Positions 1-13,077 of a stretch of 64,000 nucleotides of DNA are shown here, piece by piece. A model generated the notes under the pieces. It did no database searches. It was not told the DNA's origin and saw only the letters and a list, made by a program, of their open reading frames with translations. Within the stretch, counting starts at the first letter, position 1, and each line of letters opens with the position of its first letter. A program made the translations under genes and the position numbers. This stretch comes from Beverwykella pulmonaria (taxonomy: Eukaryota > Ascomycota > Dothideomycetes > Pleosporales > Melanommataceae), in assembly GCA_001599595.1 (NCBI GenBank), contig BCHH01000005.1, positions 1,619,552 through 1,683,551 on the forward strand, read 5' to 3'.

Positions 1-496
1 TTGAGATATGAAGTGCGAGTCCATCGACCGTGTCTAGTGGCTTTATACGACCTTTTTTGAAGATTAGAAATTTTTGAGGTTACAAACACAAACGCTGGCT
101 GGTAGTCGTGTCTTTAGGCAGGGCGTGGCGATGATGCCATTGCGTTATTCCCGAGGTTACTCAACGACGTCCAGCCAACCAGAAACTACTGGCTGACAAA
201 ACCCCCCGGATTGCGTGATGGGCCGCTGTTGTGTATGGGCACAGCAACAGCATGTTGCGCGCGGTCTGTCAGACACATTCGAACAGTGCATGACGTCGTA
301 GCTTTTCAATGAGAGAATTGTGTTTGAAATCGACGCCTCGAATGGGGTATCGCTCGAGGTTCACGGGTGTAGCTCGGAGCTTGGCGCTCCTACCAGGCAC
401 CCAATCTTCCAGCGACGAACGTCCCTGGACTTCGTCTTGACATCGGTACTTTCAGTTCCTCTAGTACACAAACATTCATTCACTTCATATTCCATC
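1..496. other. No gene recognised
   Basis: No open frame here resembles a known protein. The 3' part probably served as promoter or leader of the decayed dehydrogenase that follows. Confidence 0.4.
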
Positions 497-1119
497 ATGC
501 TTCGTCTCTTTGCTCGAAATTTTCCTATTGTTTGCAGTTCATTTGCCCTCGGGTCTTCTTGCACAATTCTCAGAAATATGGGTTCCGGCAAAGCCAATAC
601 AGAGCAATTGAAGGGTGCCAAGCTCTTCGACGTTCCCCTGTCACAGCTTTGGTTACCGGCGGTGGAACGGGCATTGGATTGATGATAACGCAGGCCCTCG
701 CTGCTAATGGTGCCAAGGTGTACATCACCTCGTGACGGGAGGAGGTGCTGAAGCAAACAGTCGAGCAGCATGATTCTGGGTCCGGGCAGATGATTCTGTA
801 AGCGTATCTCGCTTGCCTAGATACGTTGCGGAGTAACATCTGCATCCCCCCCAAGGTGACACTAGCGGCAAAGACCATACCAAGCGCCTCTACAGAGAAA
901 TATCAAAGAAAGAGCCATAACGAATCCAGCTGCTCTTCGATAATACCGGGATCGCTCGCGACGATAGTACCAAGTTCTCGGATGCTGGCCAACCCGAGAT
1001 GAGCGACCCGCAGGCCATTTCGGACCACTTTTGGAAATCTGAACCAGAAAGCTGGGCTGACACGTTCAAAACCAACGTCGGTGGCGTTTACTATTTGCCG
1101 ATCGCACTTCTTGCTAATG
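497..1119 (+). pseudogene. Decayed short-chain dehydrogenase/reductase (SDR)
   Basis: Pieces of one classical SDR lie in order but in three frames. From the ATG at 497 there is a leader peptide up to about 625. A different frame then gives the cofactor loop TGGGTGIG and the following helix and strand, and runs into a TGA at 733-735 where an Arg codon is expected. A third frame (about 925-1119) gives a region resembling the NNAG segment, here DNTGIARDD, then a fungal SDR insert (SDPQAISDHFWKSEPESW) and TNVGG. The catalytic Ser and the YxxxK region are not seen downstream. The Rossmann motif is direct sequence evidence and family assignment follows from it. Introns could explain one frame change, but the in-frame TGA and the missing catalytic half argue for a relic. 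Confidence 0.65.
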
Positions 1120-1187
1120 TACATTTACTTGTATATGGGTATCACATCGCTATGCTAAAATCACAGAACCTCCAAATCCCATTTCTC

Positions 1188-2187
1188 TCACAATCTCGAG
1201 TAGTATCCATACTGACTTTGTCGCACTGGTTCCTTCCGGTCCGGCGGATACTCTGAACTCGATTCTTGGAAGTATTCGATACCGGGCGCTGGTGCCAACA
1301 ACGGCATGCGGTTAATAGCCTGCCTTGTTTCTCTTGGGCCACGAACCATTTCTGGGATGTACACTTCTTGCGGTGCCTGGACTTTGGTCGAGGTGTGCGC
1401 TCGAGCAGTGACTTTTGCAACTCGCTGGCCGGGATGCGTTAACATCAAGATCGCTCCGCTCTTCCAAGCTTCGATCGCGCCTAGGGCTGCCATCAGGATG
1501 GATGCGGCCGTCACGCCGATGATCATCAAACGCGCAGATTTCTATTCCCCGTATTAGCCGTAACCTTCAAACCTATGGACATTTATCAAACATACCGCAG
1601 TCTCACACGCCGGGAACCCATAGATTTCCGCCTCCGCGTCTGGAATCAAACTTGGAAACGCAGTGCAGATATAGTACTCCTGCGTAAACGTCATAGTGGA
1701 CCATAACCGGAACCGCTCAGGAAGTTTCATGCCCGCTTGTGTAATCAAGACATATGTCATAAGCGAGATGCTGGCACCTGTATTGAGGATAAACATAAAA
1801 CAGGAAACCAGTCCCAGAACTCTCGTCTGCACACCATATTAGCCTCCTTCTCTGTCCGTCCAAGTGCATAGCTCTCACCATCGTTTCCTCCAGACCTGCC
1901 CACCCAAGACCCACCCACGCCAGCCCCACCGTCCCACTAAGAACCCCACACGCGCCAACAACGAAAATGGAAATCGTCGGCCCCGTATCCAGATTCGCCG
2001 GGCTCAAAGAAACAAACGCCCATTCTGCGATGTTCGACCCAGGGATCTGGACTTGTAGATCGCGGAAGACGTGCACGAGTTTTGATTCGAGGATTAGGGT
2101 TGCGATGGAGAGGCCGAGGAGGATGAGGGAGGTGAAGAAGAGGGTATAGGTTAGGGGTGTTATGCGGTGGATGAATGATGGTGGCAT
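1188..2187 (-). CDS. Four-transmembrane hypothetical protein (3 exons)
   Basis: Model: exons 2187-1879, 1826-1596 and 1541-1188, giving 297 aa. Both introns (52 and 54 bp) have good donors (GTGAGA, GTATGT), a CTAAT branch element and AG acceptors, and both are phase 0. I chose the ATG at 2187 because hydrophobic sequence starts directly after it. The protein has one hydrophobic helix near the N-terminus (about residues 10-32), a loop, two central helices (about 62-85 and 105-130), a luminal or extracellular loop containing FPACET, and a fourth helix at the start of exon 3 (MMIIGVTAASILMAALGA). A cytosolic tail of about 90 aa rich in Pro and charged residues follows. The topology matches small fungal tetraspan proteins of unknown role. 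The gene at 16458 has a similar plan. No function is assigned. Confidence 0.75.
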
Positions 2188-3652
2188 CGTCAGCGGTGGA
2201 GGTAGCGGATCGATGGGAAGAGGGTTTGTTGTATGAAAAAGAACATGGATTTTGATTTTGGGAAAAGGCCTGGATACGAGGGTGAGGGAGGGTTTTGTTA
2301 AGGAAGGATGAGATGAGATGATAGGGTGAAGTTGTGGCGTGCGTGCGAGGCGCGAGTGCGGAAATGTGTTCGGACTCAAGAGGATGTTCAGGCCTCGCCG
2401 TGTGTAAGTTTAGGTTTCCCGTGAGGCACGGACTGGAGTATCATGCAATACCTCAGTTTGTTTCTCAAATGCAAAGCTTTTCGTCGGTATTTCTTCAGCA
2501 TTCACAGCTCAGATTTCGTTTGCTATCTCTTCTTCCTGCGTATTCTCTTCTATCCTGCATTCAAGAGCAAAGTTTCGAAACTTTTCCGTTTCTTGAGGGC
2601 GATGCTCGCATCACGTGATCCACACTCGGACCCGGACTTTGCATCGCTACATGGGTATGAAACACTTCGATCCTTCCCAATGAGGCGCGGTTTGTTTGGA
2701 ATTGGACTGGACAGCCCTATCAGGAGTGCGCACAGCCCATTCGTGCGAACTGTTCGGAACATACTTAATGGCTAGTTCGCCCCGAAATATTTTGTCTCTT
2801 AGAGAGCCTTAGTAAGCGCCACAATTTTATCATTGCCTAGCCTTCTAGGCGTTTTACCCAGCTTGATGACTGTCGGTTCTGGTGCTTTGGGTAGCGAGAA
2901 CCATACATTCTCGATATTGGGCATCTTTTACGAACCCTTGTGAGGTAATCCAACAAAGTTTTAGCTCAAAGTTCCAAAGGAATGTTGATTTCTATCTTAA
3001 TCTAAGAGACAATATATACTCTTCGGTAGCTATCTTCTTCTTCACGTTGCTGCAGTGGATTAGGACCGGGGAATGCCTAAGTAATGCTTATCAGAAGAAC
3101 AAATGCGCCGAATTTGCCCTGATACAATCACTCAGATGAAGCAACGTGTAGAAGATGCTACGCGCTGCGCACATAAATCCTTCCAGCACCGCAGAATGCC
3201 TCGCTTCATAACGCCCGACTTAGCCTCACATATGGCGGATGAACCTACGCCACATAGGCCAGCGTAGTCCACGTAGCGTAGTACGGTACGATGGTCCTTG
3301 TTGCTGTACAGTACGACTTCTATGGTGGTTACGTACGTACGGTACCTCTACGCAGCCAGTACTTCTATAGTTTTAGGTCCTCAATAGTACACCTTATAAG
3401 ACAATTGCGATCGCATGTAATTGCTCGCCTATCACTGCTAAAAGCCCTCTCGCAGTCACATGACGTGCAGGGCACCAAGAGGTAATCTATAAATATCGGA
3501 GCTATTTCTATTCCATGACAAACTACTGGATAAGGTAAATCTGTGAGCTCCAAACATGCTTCCTAGAGAAGATAGTGACATAGGCCCTAATTTATAGTAT
3601 AATAATAGAAAGAATCAGAATGAGAAATGCGGGTATCACGAGGATGTTGTTG
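2188..3652. other. Intergenic, no supported gene
   Basis: Short open frames occur, for example at 2443-2775, but none has recognisable motifs, splice continuity or protein-like composition. Around 3250-3350 there are short palindromic runs (TACGTACGTACGGTACC). This interval contains the promoter of the minus-strand four-TM gene. Confidence 0.4.
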
Positions 3653-3811
3653 TGTAAGCAGGATGCTACTGTAGTGCTGACTCATCTGCGGTACTATATA
3701 GCTGGCTCAGCTGATCGCACCTCACCACGGACAAATCACTTACATCTATACACACATACATACAATACATCACCATCATCATACCCCTCCTAGACTGCAC
3801 CCCTGCTTACA
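3653..3811. mobile_element. Solo LTR-like element, family 2 (TGTAAGCAGG ends)
   Basis: This 159-bp element begins TGTAAGCAGG and ends CCTGCTTACA, a perfect 10-bp terminal inverted repeat with the TG...CA ends typical of LTRs. It is flanked on both sides by TGTTG, a 5-bp target-site duplication. There is no coding capacity. Related ends occur at 14495-14587, 30913-31036 and 31747-31879. A non-autonomous DNA transposon is possible, but TG...CA ends with a 5-bp duplication fit a solo LTR better. Confidence 0.65.
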
Positions 3812-5178
3812 TGTTGAGGAAATCCGGGTGTTTGATTTAGCGTCTTCTCTTCTGCAGAATTCGGCATTGCCTGATTCCTTGATTTTCCGACACAATTCTG
3901 AGACCATATTTGCCCGAAAATGGATGTAAAGATGAAGTAAACAGAAAATCGAGAGATAGGCTAGATTTTTTTATGCTTTTTAAAGCTTGATGGAACGGTC
4001 CGCCTATTATTTCAACGAAACTTGAAATTCCGCACAACCTCATGAGGCTTAGACCGGTGAAGGTGGTCGGGGAGTCCAAACTGAATGCAAACAAGGAGAA
4101 GCCTTTCTCTGTATTGAGGATCGCGAATAAAAGCTTTGATGATTCCTCGTGAGATAAAGGCGAAATATTGGATTTTGAATTCTATAAGTCATAATGGTCC
4201 CTAGCAGCAGCATCATCGTAGAATGCACCAATGATTCTGCTAACTTAAACTTTGAGCTTGACTTTATTTTCAATTCCCATCTTAGCAACGGCTTGGTTCT
4301 GCATCAGTGTTCGGATTTGTATGCGGTTGGTGGTCTGCATTTTCGACTGAGGTCTATTCTATACGCATAGTGGTATTAAAACTACGCAATATAGTCCGAT
4401 TGCTTCATTTCATTCAGAAGACTTCATTCCGAAGACTAGCCATATTTCATCATCCAACTGAACAGTAGGTACCTCTCCATTCAAACATTTCGTCTGTAAA
4501 AGTATTAGCCATCTTTTCTCAGATCCCCATGAATTTGGCCGTGCACATGCCGGTCGTTTCCAAAAGTAGTTAATTGTGCCTTCGATTGTTGGAACTTGAA
4601 GCTCCGACCCACCTGCTACCCCTCTCTATGCCCCGAACGCCGCAATGAATGAACCGAAACGACTGAAACATTGCGCATCTCGGCCAATCCATATTTTGGA
4701 GTAGCACTAACTCGAATCGTACCTCCGGTGCGAAAGCGAGTGGCAGAGCCGCCCATACGCCGCATGACTGCGTCATCTAACTTCATTTGGCGACGAGTAA
4801 CATTAACAGCATTTACATTGCAAATCTAAGCAAATTCTAGCGCCTAGGTTCTCAGCATTACAGGTCGAATCTACCCGCGGCGGTTCCATAATGTGTTTGT
4901 AGGGTCGACATTTGACCTCGGCGCTTCGAACGGTGGGCATCTCCAGCTTTTGCTTCATCTAAAGTTGACTAAGCAAATACCCAACTGTCTCCTGGTTCCT
5001 CATAAGTATCCTTAGCGTGAACTATCATTGCGATTAACCGCTCATCAACTTCTTTTCTTTTCGTGATCTCTGTTGGCTAAGTTCTCTTTCTTCAACCCTT
5101 TTTTATCTACATTGGCAGGTCGAGCTTTTTCACATCCCAGTTTCTATCTCACATAATTTAATCACCGACTTGCGCAAG
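3812..5178. other. Intergenic, no supported gene
   Basis: AT-rich sequence with no convincing coding frame. The last 150 bp or so before 5179 are CT-rich, as expected for a fungal promoter and leader of the downstream DUF3176 gene. Confidence 0.4.
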
Positions 5179-7466
5179 ATGTTGAGCCCATCCCAGACTT
5201 CCCAATGTCCCCGATATCCAGACATTCCCATAATTCTCGGTACCCAGCACGAGCACCCAATTGCTGGGCTTTTTGCAAACACACAACAAGAGTCATACGT
5301 TTCCCGAGCCGTTTCCCGTCGACAGTCAATTCGCTACATCACAGTCACATCTCCCCTCCAAAATAGATCCCGTTTCTCAGAACGGCCGATACATGAAACA
5401 TCACGATGGCAATCTCGTCGCCGTACTCTTCGGCAACCTTCTCCGATTGGCATCCAGCGTAACCGTCAAACTCCAATCAAAAATTCAGTGACGCTGGGAA
5501 AAGAAGCCGATGGAACGTGGATAACAAAGTACAATGAGAAACGAAAGCTACCATGGAGTACAGAACCCCCGTTCGACGGGTTATCAAATTCGCGGAATAC
5601 TTCACAGCTTGACTCGGAACTTAGCAAGGTCCTCGCTCCTGGTCCCAGAAATATGAATAAAGCCTCCAGGCCAGCTTCCATAATTACAGCCTCCTCGACT
5701 TGTGATAAAGATAGTCCTTCAGCCACTATTGTCCAAGGATGGGACGATAAGTTGTGGCAATTAAGCATTTCTGGGAACGTGGCCGGACGTTGGTCGCTTG
5801 AAATAATCAGTTGGTGTATCAGTGCACTGTGCATGGGCACAGTGGTCGCTATTCTTTTGTATATCAAAGACAAGAGACCGCCTACTTGGCCGGTCACCCT
5901 TGCGTTGACCATATTTTTCAAGACAGCTTCTGCAGCTCTCCTTCTGCCAACATCGGAGGCCCTCGGTCAGCTCAAATGGAGTTGGCTTCAATCAGCCGAT
6001 AATAAAAAGTGGGACTTTGAGATATTTGATCTAGCTTCTCGAGGTCCATGGGGTTCCATGCTTCTCCTAATTCGTACCAAAGCCAAGTATGTATATTTTA
6101 TTTGCTCACCCGATTTAAAATTACTACACAAGAAAAATACTAACTATATGCTTCTAGAACATTGGCAGCACTTGGGGCTGCTGTGACCCTGCTCACACTT
6201 GCGTTTGATCCTTTCTTTCAGCAGTTAGTTAACTACCCAGAGCGCTGGACGCTACAAGGCAACAGCTCTCTCCCCAAAGTCGTTAGATATAATCCTCGCT
6301 ACGGTACCGTATTCCGGGAAGGACAAAGGCTGGCTCAACAAGATCAAGATCTTCGAGCGACTGCGCAAAAATTCTTTTTCGACAATGGCACACAACCAAT
6401 ACCATTTGGTAATGGGACAAGGGCTGAAATACCGCTTTCTTGCCCCACGAGCAATTGTACTTGGCCACTTTATGAGTCACTTGCTGTGTGCAGCGCCTGC
6501 GCAGACGTCTCCAAATTTCTAGAATTTGATTGCCTTACTGCAGATTTAGACTGGGTCGGGAATGCCACCCTCGGCCCCTCCGGTTATCCAAATGGGACTA
6601 TGTGCGGGTACTTCCTTAATCGCACGAGTGATGCCCCTGTTCTAATGTCTGGTTATCAAGTCAACCTTGACGGGATTTCTGCTGGTGAAGCTCTACTGAT
6701 GCGTGCTTTACCGCTAATCACTAATCCCAAGAGGCGACCACTTTTTGGCGGATCCATTAAGTTCAAAGATGTTCGCAACCCTATCGTCGATGTAGTAATT
6801 GTTGGTGCTACAAGTGGACCGCTTAGTGTTTATCGAAATGAGACTCCTATCGCACATGAATGCGTACTCTCTTGGTGCGTTCAGACAATCAAATCATCTT
6901 ACTATTGGGCAAACTACGAAGAAGTGGTGGTACAGAGCTTCATAAATACCACAGCGGGTCCGTTTCCGTGGAAGACCCGAAACTTTGAGAGCCACGGATT
7001 AAACGGCACCTCAAGGGTTTATCTTGAGAACATCACCATTGACCCCTCATCCTCGTCAGGGCATAATACCTCTGATTTTGGCTTGTCTAACATCACGGCG
7101 ACGACTACCATTGCCGTTTTCGACGATATTTTCCCATCATTCACGACGGTCTTGAACTTCACTGCCGACCCAATGCTGAGATTCCAGATTACAAATGACG
7201 GTAACTCCTTGCAGCGAAGGCTAGACATTAATCCATGGTTGCCACCAAACAACATCACTCGCCATATGAAAAGATTAGCGACTGCACTGACAAATGTCAT
7301 GCGATCAGCTCCTAGTAATGAAACAGTTCTTGGTATGGCGTTTAGTAAGGAAACCTATGTTGCGGTTCAATGGGAATGGCTTTTGCTACCTCTCGGTGTT
7401 CTATTTCTCAGTTTGGTTTTCCTCGTTGCTACGGTAGTGAAATTCTCCAAGGAAAAGGAGCGTTAG
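5179..7466 (+). CDS. DUF3176-family membrane protein, C-terminally truncated copy
   Basis: Exons 5179-6086 and 6158-7466 (738 aa), joined across a 71-bp intron (GTATGT donor, CTAAC branch, TAG acceptor) that is at the same place as in the paralogue at 10416. I took the ATG at 5179, which gives the same N-terminal pattern (PDIPIIL) as the paralogue. A disordered N-terminus of about 200 aa is followed by the DUF3176 core: a TM helix with ISWCISALCMGT, a second segment (KTASAALLLPTSEALGQLKWSW), the FEIFDLASRGPWG motif and LAALGAAVTLLTLAFDPFFQQ. A large, Cys-containing, heavily N-glycosylatable ectodomain and a last TM helix (about 714-732) come next. The paralogue continues for about 90 residues after this helix, including the WKTSALATLLYGL segment typical of the family. 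Here the frame ends at KEKER. Function unknown. Confidence 0.85.
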
Positions 7467-7883
7467 CTCGGACTTCGAGGAGGGCTGGATCCACGCCGCA
7501 ACAGATGAATTGATCTTGAATTTACGAGGCAAGCGACAAGATGTCTATAGCTACAATGGACAAATAATGGTTCGGATTTCAAACTCTATTCTTACTCTTG
7601 TAATTTCCCTATTACCCAACTATATTTTCAACTAATTTAAACCGATCGTGTTCTTCAAGATCGGTATGATTCACCTTGGCGGCGGTTTGGCGTTGTGCCT
7701 TGCGGATCTAAACTCAAGCGATTAGCCCAGAGGCCCCGTTTTACACCCCTATCAATTCATCGCATCACGCACTTACCTGCCTCACGTGACGGAGTATGCA
7801 GGCGTTACGCTCCCAAGGTTGAATTCAATGTCTCAATAAGGTGCACAGAGACCTGTGTAACTCCCAAAGCTACTGATAGCGCA
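7463..7883 (+). repeat. Downstream duplicated segment, copy A
   Basis: These 421 bp align end to end with 13886-14306. Shared blocks include CGGACTTCGAGGAGGGC, CTTGGCGGCGGTTTGGCGTT and GGAGTATGCAGGCGTTACGC. The segment starts at the stop codon of the first DUF3176 gene. It carries no convincing gene of its own and is probably 3' flanking DNA of the duplicated locus. Confidence 0.8.
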
Positions 7884-8516
7884 CCACTACTCGAACCATC
7901 CTTTCTCTAGCGTGCACTTATGTCCCATATTTTGCGAAGAGTCGCTCTTATCATTACGACCCTTGCAAGACACGCTTTCTTCTCGCTAAAAAAAACCTTT
8001 ACCCCTAGGAACGATTTATTTCTGTGTCCTTACATAATTCAGAGAAATACTATAAGCTCTATGTTGAAGGTCAAGCTGCGAGCCATGAAAGAAAATTGAA
8101 GTTAAGACTGCCTCCCAAAGGAATGCGCAAACTCCGCATATCTTTTATCTTCGTTGGCTCAAAGGCTAGACGAGCTCGGATTCCGCTAGGCGTTTTCTAA
8201 ATTCAGAAAAACGAAACCCTAGTAACGACTAAACGTCTGGTCTTGTATTTGGAATGAAGAAGTTATCTAGTTTAACGTCGTGACTCATCTTAATAGATTG
8301 TGTCGACGGGTATAGCAAAACCGGTGAAGAACACTAGGGAAGAAGAGAGTCATATACAAAGCTAGCAGTACGCACTATTTGAGTTGGTGATTCAATTGCG
8401 TTGAAGTAAAGATTTGCTTCACTGGCATCTCCGGGAAGAACATCTCCCTGTTATCTTAATGTCCTTAGGAAAAGACAATCTTACTGGGCCAGAGGTATGA
8501 TTAGGGACTTTATAAC
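7884..8516. other. Intergenic, no supported gene
   Basis: AT-rich, with no recognisable protein, RNA or repeat signature. Confidence 0.4.
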
Positions 8517-8714
8517 TGTTGGAATATATATATAACGTGGTGATCACGTGGTGATGTTGTGATCACGTGTTTATCACATGAGACACTAGCGATGCTTGGC
8601 GGCAAAGGGATGATACAACCTCCTGAGCCTCTCCTCAGATAGAGACACATACACGAAACATTACTTTGCTTAGAACCCACCCATTGCTATTGCAATAGCC
8701 CTGTGAGACCAACA
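8517..8714 (+). mobile_element. Solo LTR, family 1 (TGTTGGAATA...CCAACA)
   Basis: This 198-bp element starts TGTTGGAATATATAT and ends TGTGAGACCAACA. The TGTTGG/CCAACA termini are inverted. Both flanks carry ATAAC, a perfect 5-bp target-site duplication. A second copy lies in the opposite orientation at 32362-32557. The TGTTGGAATA start is the same as that of Ty1/Copia LTRs (established knowledge), so I infer a Copia-type solo LTR. The 5' part is rich in GTGATCACGTG-like palindromes. Confidence 0.8.
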
Positions 8715-10415
8715 ATAACCAACGACTGACCACACACCCAAGCGTTCCCACGATACAATTATCGTCTCAGGCGTAAAACCTTTCCTTCCCCGAGATCCAT
8801 TCATTTTGGACTCCTAAATCTCTTCATACGTTAAATTATTTGGATGTAAAACCTAGCCAGTCAACGTCCACGAAAACCTTCTATTGAAAGAAAAAGAAAC
8901 ACGCATGAACATGTCACCGAAGCCCGTAACTTGATTGAGACGGTGAAATTCATGCATCATCTCTCGATATTGACACGTTTGTGCAGTGGTCTTGTGTGAA
9001 GCTGTTTGGAATCCGGAAAGCAGGAAGATACTACTCTAAATTCTTCTAGCTAGCATTGCTACACTTTGGCTACGTAAAGATAACTTGAAGGATATTAAAC
9101 AACTGAGGAGAAGAAAGTTACAAAGCTGATCATCGCATGACAGCATTGGCGTGCATCTGGTGCTTGGCCTGTTGCGGGCAGCTCTTCCTCACATTTGCTA
9201 CAAATAACAGTACGTAACACACTATCACTTGCATCATACATATTCAACATGAGTAAACCGTATTCTTTTTTCCTTCTCTTGAGCATTCTTTGGGTGCAGT
9301 CCATAGTGTGGTGTGTATTACATGCCGATTCGCTGGCAGAGGGTTGCAAACGCTTTGACTTGACACCTAGCGTATGCTTCTACCTTACTATATCTCATGT
9401 CTTAAGCCTGATAGGCGCCGGAAATCTCCTGGTCTTATCCAGATCATATTCAGAGAGTTTCATTGAAGCTGCAGAGGTTGTAGTTGTAGTTGTTGTTGTT
9501 GTTGTTAAGTGTTGCCAAAAATAGCTAAGATGTCGCTTAGCGTTAGCACTGAACCTTCATCCTCGATCTTCAGAAATTTAAGCGCCATCCCGACGTCAAC
9601 ACCACTCAACGCTTACGACATCTACTGCTTATGACCTCCTACGCCACAAATACATCGCTCTTTTTACTACCAGTTGAAGTACCATACGTCTGTTTGCCAG
9701 CGCACCCTCCAACGGCGAAAGGTTACATCTCACCTGGCCTTGTGTTTCGTTTCAACGTTCAGTAATGTTGCCGCCCATCCGCTGTGCCACAGCGGTGTCA
9801 TCATTAAGCCGCTTCAACAACGAGGCTAGAGTCTAATAATATATCCAGCTATATCCGGGTTGTGTTATGGCGTCTGTGTCCTTCCTATTACGGGTCGATC
9901 CAACACCCGGCGCTTACACATCGTCTTCGTAGAGGCTGAAATACCCCCAGCGCTTTCGGGCAGAGGTTATCCGACGCACGTTCTCGGCTCTGCAAAAAAG
10001 GCACCTGTCTCCGCTGCTCGGCTCCTCTCAAGACCCCCAGACTGGCGCCTCTGACCGGACCCCACGTTTGACAGGAGCTTTGCCCCATCGATGCTTTTCT
10101 TCTAGAATAGTACGCGCACATTGTAGGTAACAACATTGTTTGATGTTTCACTCAGCTTCCAATCAAATTAACCCTTTTTTACTCTTATTCGAAACCATTG
10201 TTGATCTACGCCTCTGAGCTATTCTTTGATATTCGTGGTCACCCTTCCATAGCAGACTCCACCACCTGTCATCGCGCCTCTCCTAACTCAGCATCTCATT
10301 TCTTCCTAAGTCTTCGTATCTTCAATCTTTCTTAATTTACTTTCCTTTGCTGAAGTTGGTATACTGAATTCTCCTTGAGCTCCTTTCCAGTCTCCCTCTC
10401 GAACGTCCGCCAAAG
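8715..10415. other. Intergenic; GTT/GTA microsatellite at about 9477-9507
   Basis: No supported gene. A short GTTGTAGTTGTAGTTGTT-type trinucleotide run lies near 9477-9507. The last few hundred bases, T/C-rich, are the likely promoter and leader of the second DUF3176 gene. Confidence 0.4.
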
Positions 10416-12957
10416 ATGTCCAGCCCATCCAGGCTGACTTCTTGGCCCGGTTTCCCAGACATTCCAATCATTCTTGACGCCCAGGATGAGGACAAGATCC
10501 CGTTGGTGAACAGATCCACCGAGCAAACATTACATGTTCCTCAGATCCCGCAAAATGGACGACCGATTCGCTGCATCAGAGTTGTGTCTCCTATCCAGCC
10601 ACAAAACCCTACTCCGAGAGTTTCAATCCCAGAAAAGGCTTTGGGACCATCTGGAAGGCAACCTCGTCGTCCAACTTTACGCTCTTTTCTCGACAATAAA
10701 GTCACCAATTTAGAAACTCGACAGATAGTTTCTAAAAACCAAGTGGATATTCAAAATAAAACACAAAGACAGAGAAGTGCAGCAATAGTCCAATCTTCTC
10801 TAGCAGGATCGCAGGTTCCGTTTGGTAGCTCTTCTAGTGCACAGAAGACTGTTCAAATTAATCCAGAGTCTGGCTGCAAGACTGCCTTTGGGCTTGGAAT
10901 TGTAAATGACAGCTCTAATTTAACAACCTCCCTGTACTCTAAACCGGCTCACGAGCGAGACAAATCCGTACCAGATATTGCCCAACGCATAGAGAAGAGA
11001 CTCTGGCGATACACTTCTTCTGGGAACATCGTTAAGCGATGGTTGCTCGAGATTATTAGCTGGATCACCAGTGCCCTGTGCATGGGTGCTATTATTGGCC
11101 TTCTTGTCTATTTCAATAACGAGAGTTTACCGAAATGGCCTCTTGGCCTCACGCTAAACACCTACATCGCTATACTTTCGAAGGTCGCTTCTGCAGCCCT
11201 CCTTCTTCCGGCATCAGAGGCTCTTGGGCAGCTGAAATGGAGTTGGTTCCAAGGAGACTCTAAGAAGATGTGGGATTTTGAGATATTCGACAACGCGTCC
11301 CGGGGCCCATGGGGATCTATTCTACTTTTAATCCGTACGAAGGCGAAGTATGTGTTTCCCTATGCATTTGAATCCATTAAGCTACTGTAATGATTGACAT
11401 TTTTCTATTAGAACTTTGGCTGCTTTGGGGGCTGCCGTTACGTTACTTTCACTTGCTCTAGATCCCTTCTTTCAACAAGTGGTTGCCTTTCCAGAACGCT
11501 GGATGCAGCTGCAAGGGAATAGTTCTATACCTCAAGTCATCAAATACGACCCCCATTATGGCGTTCAGTTTGTCTCGGGAAAGGCAGTAGTCCAAGTGGA
11601 TTCAGAGCTTGGCGCAGTGGCAGACAAATTCTTTTATGGCAATGGAACCGAACCCATACCTTTTGGCAATGGAACACGGGCCGATATACCCCTTTCATGT
11701 CCCACTAGCAACTGCACATGGCCTCCTTACGACACACTCGGGGTCTGCAGCGCCTGCGCAGATATTGATGTCTCTCAATTCCTCAACTTCGCGTGCCTTA
11801 CGACAAGAATGGATTGGATTGCCAACCTGACTGGTCCCGGCACCGAGTTGACATATCCAAATGGCACTGCGTGTGGATACTTTTTGAATGTAACAAGCGC
11901 AATTCCGATTCTCATGTCCGGGTACAGAGTTGATGCCAATGGATCTCCCGTCGGGGAGGCTCTTCTGATGCGGACATTGCCTCTAATCAGCAATCCGACA
12001 AGACGGCCATTATTTGGCGGTTCTATTAACTTTAAAGGTGTTCGAAATTCAATCGCTGACGTGCTGATTGTTAACGCCGCGAATGGGCCAGTGAGTGTTT
12101 ATCGAAACGTCACTCCCATCGCTCAAGAATGTATGCTTTCTTGGTGTGTTAAAACCATTAAATCCTCATACTACTGGGCCAGTTACAAGGAAGAAATACT
12201 TGATACTTTCATCAATACCACCGCAGGTCCCTTCCCATGGAAGGCTATCAATGTTGTGAAAGCCGATGGTTCGAACAGCACAAGATTAAGTTACGAACAG
12301 AATATCATCCTGGATGCATCCTCAACTGGTCACAATACTTCTACTTATGGTGTTTCAAACACCACAGCTGTCACTACCATCTCCGTTTTTGACGACTTCT
12401 TCCCATCTTTTTTGACCGTCTCAAACTTGTCCGCCGATCCATTTTTGAGATATAGGGTTCGCTCTAATTCGCCCGCTTCGTCCCGGATCCTTGAAGTCAA
12501 CCCATGGGCACCTCCGCATAATGTTACTCGCCATATGGAAAGACTCGCTACTGCGCTAACAAATTCAATTCGTTCATCCTCTAGCAAAGAATGGGTTCTT
12601 GGCACAGCGTCCAGTTTAGAAAGCTACGTCGCAGTTCGATGGGCATGGCTCTCGCTACCGCTTGGTGTTCTCTTTCTTTGCCTCATCTTTCTGATTACCA
12701 CGATTCTCAAATCCTCTAGAGAACAGGATCAAGTAGGCGTCTGGAAAACGTCGGCCCTCGCAACACTTCTCTACGGTCTCCCAGACGACATGCAGAGTAA
12801 GATCACATCTTCGACGTCAGTTGGTACACCAAGAGCGAAAGCAAAGGAGTTGAAGATCAAGTTGCTGCCAAAGAAAGGATGGCGAATTTCGGGGAACCTA
12901 TTTTCTCCCTTGACGCCTAAGGTTAGGAAATATCAGCCTCCGCCTGGATGGGTTTGA
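10416..12957 (+). CDS. DUF3176-family membrane protein, full-length copy
   Basis: Exons 10416-11347 and 11412-12957 (825 aa) with a 64-bp intron (GTATGT...TTAG). The ATG at 10416 begins a disordered Ser/Pro-rich N-terminus. Then come the DUF3176 core (ISWITSALCMGA helix, SKVASAALLLPASEALGQLK, FEIFDNASRGPWG, LAALGAAVTLLSLALDPFFQQ), an ectodomain with many N-x-S/T sites and conserved Cys (SCPTSNCTWPPYDTLGVCSACA), a final TM helix (VRWAWLSLPLGVLFLCLIF) and a C-terminal tail with VGVWKTSALATLLYGL. That tail element is common in the family. It is closely similar to the gene at 5179, with the same intron position, so the two are tandem paralogues. Such proteins are expected in the plasma or endomembrane system, and their role is not known. 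Confidence 0.88.
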
Positions 12958-13077
12958 AATTCTATTTGCAGCTTCGATCATTTGAAGAAGATTCTCAGCA
13001 CGTCACGTGTCCATCAAGGTCGGCAGTTCATTGTGGAAAAAGTAGATTGAGGTGACTATATAACCCGTAAAAGGCTT

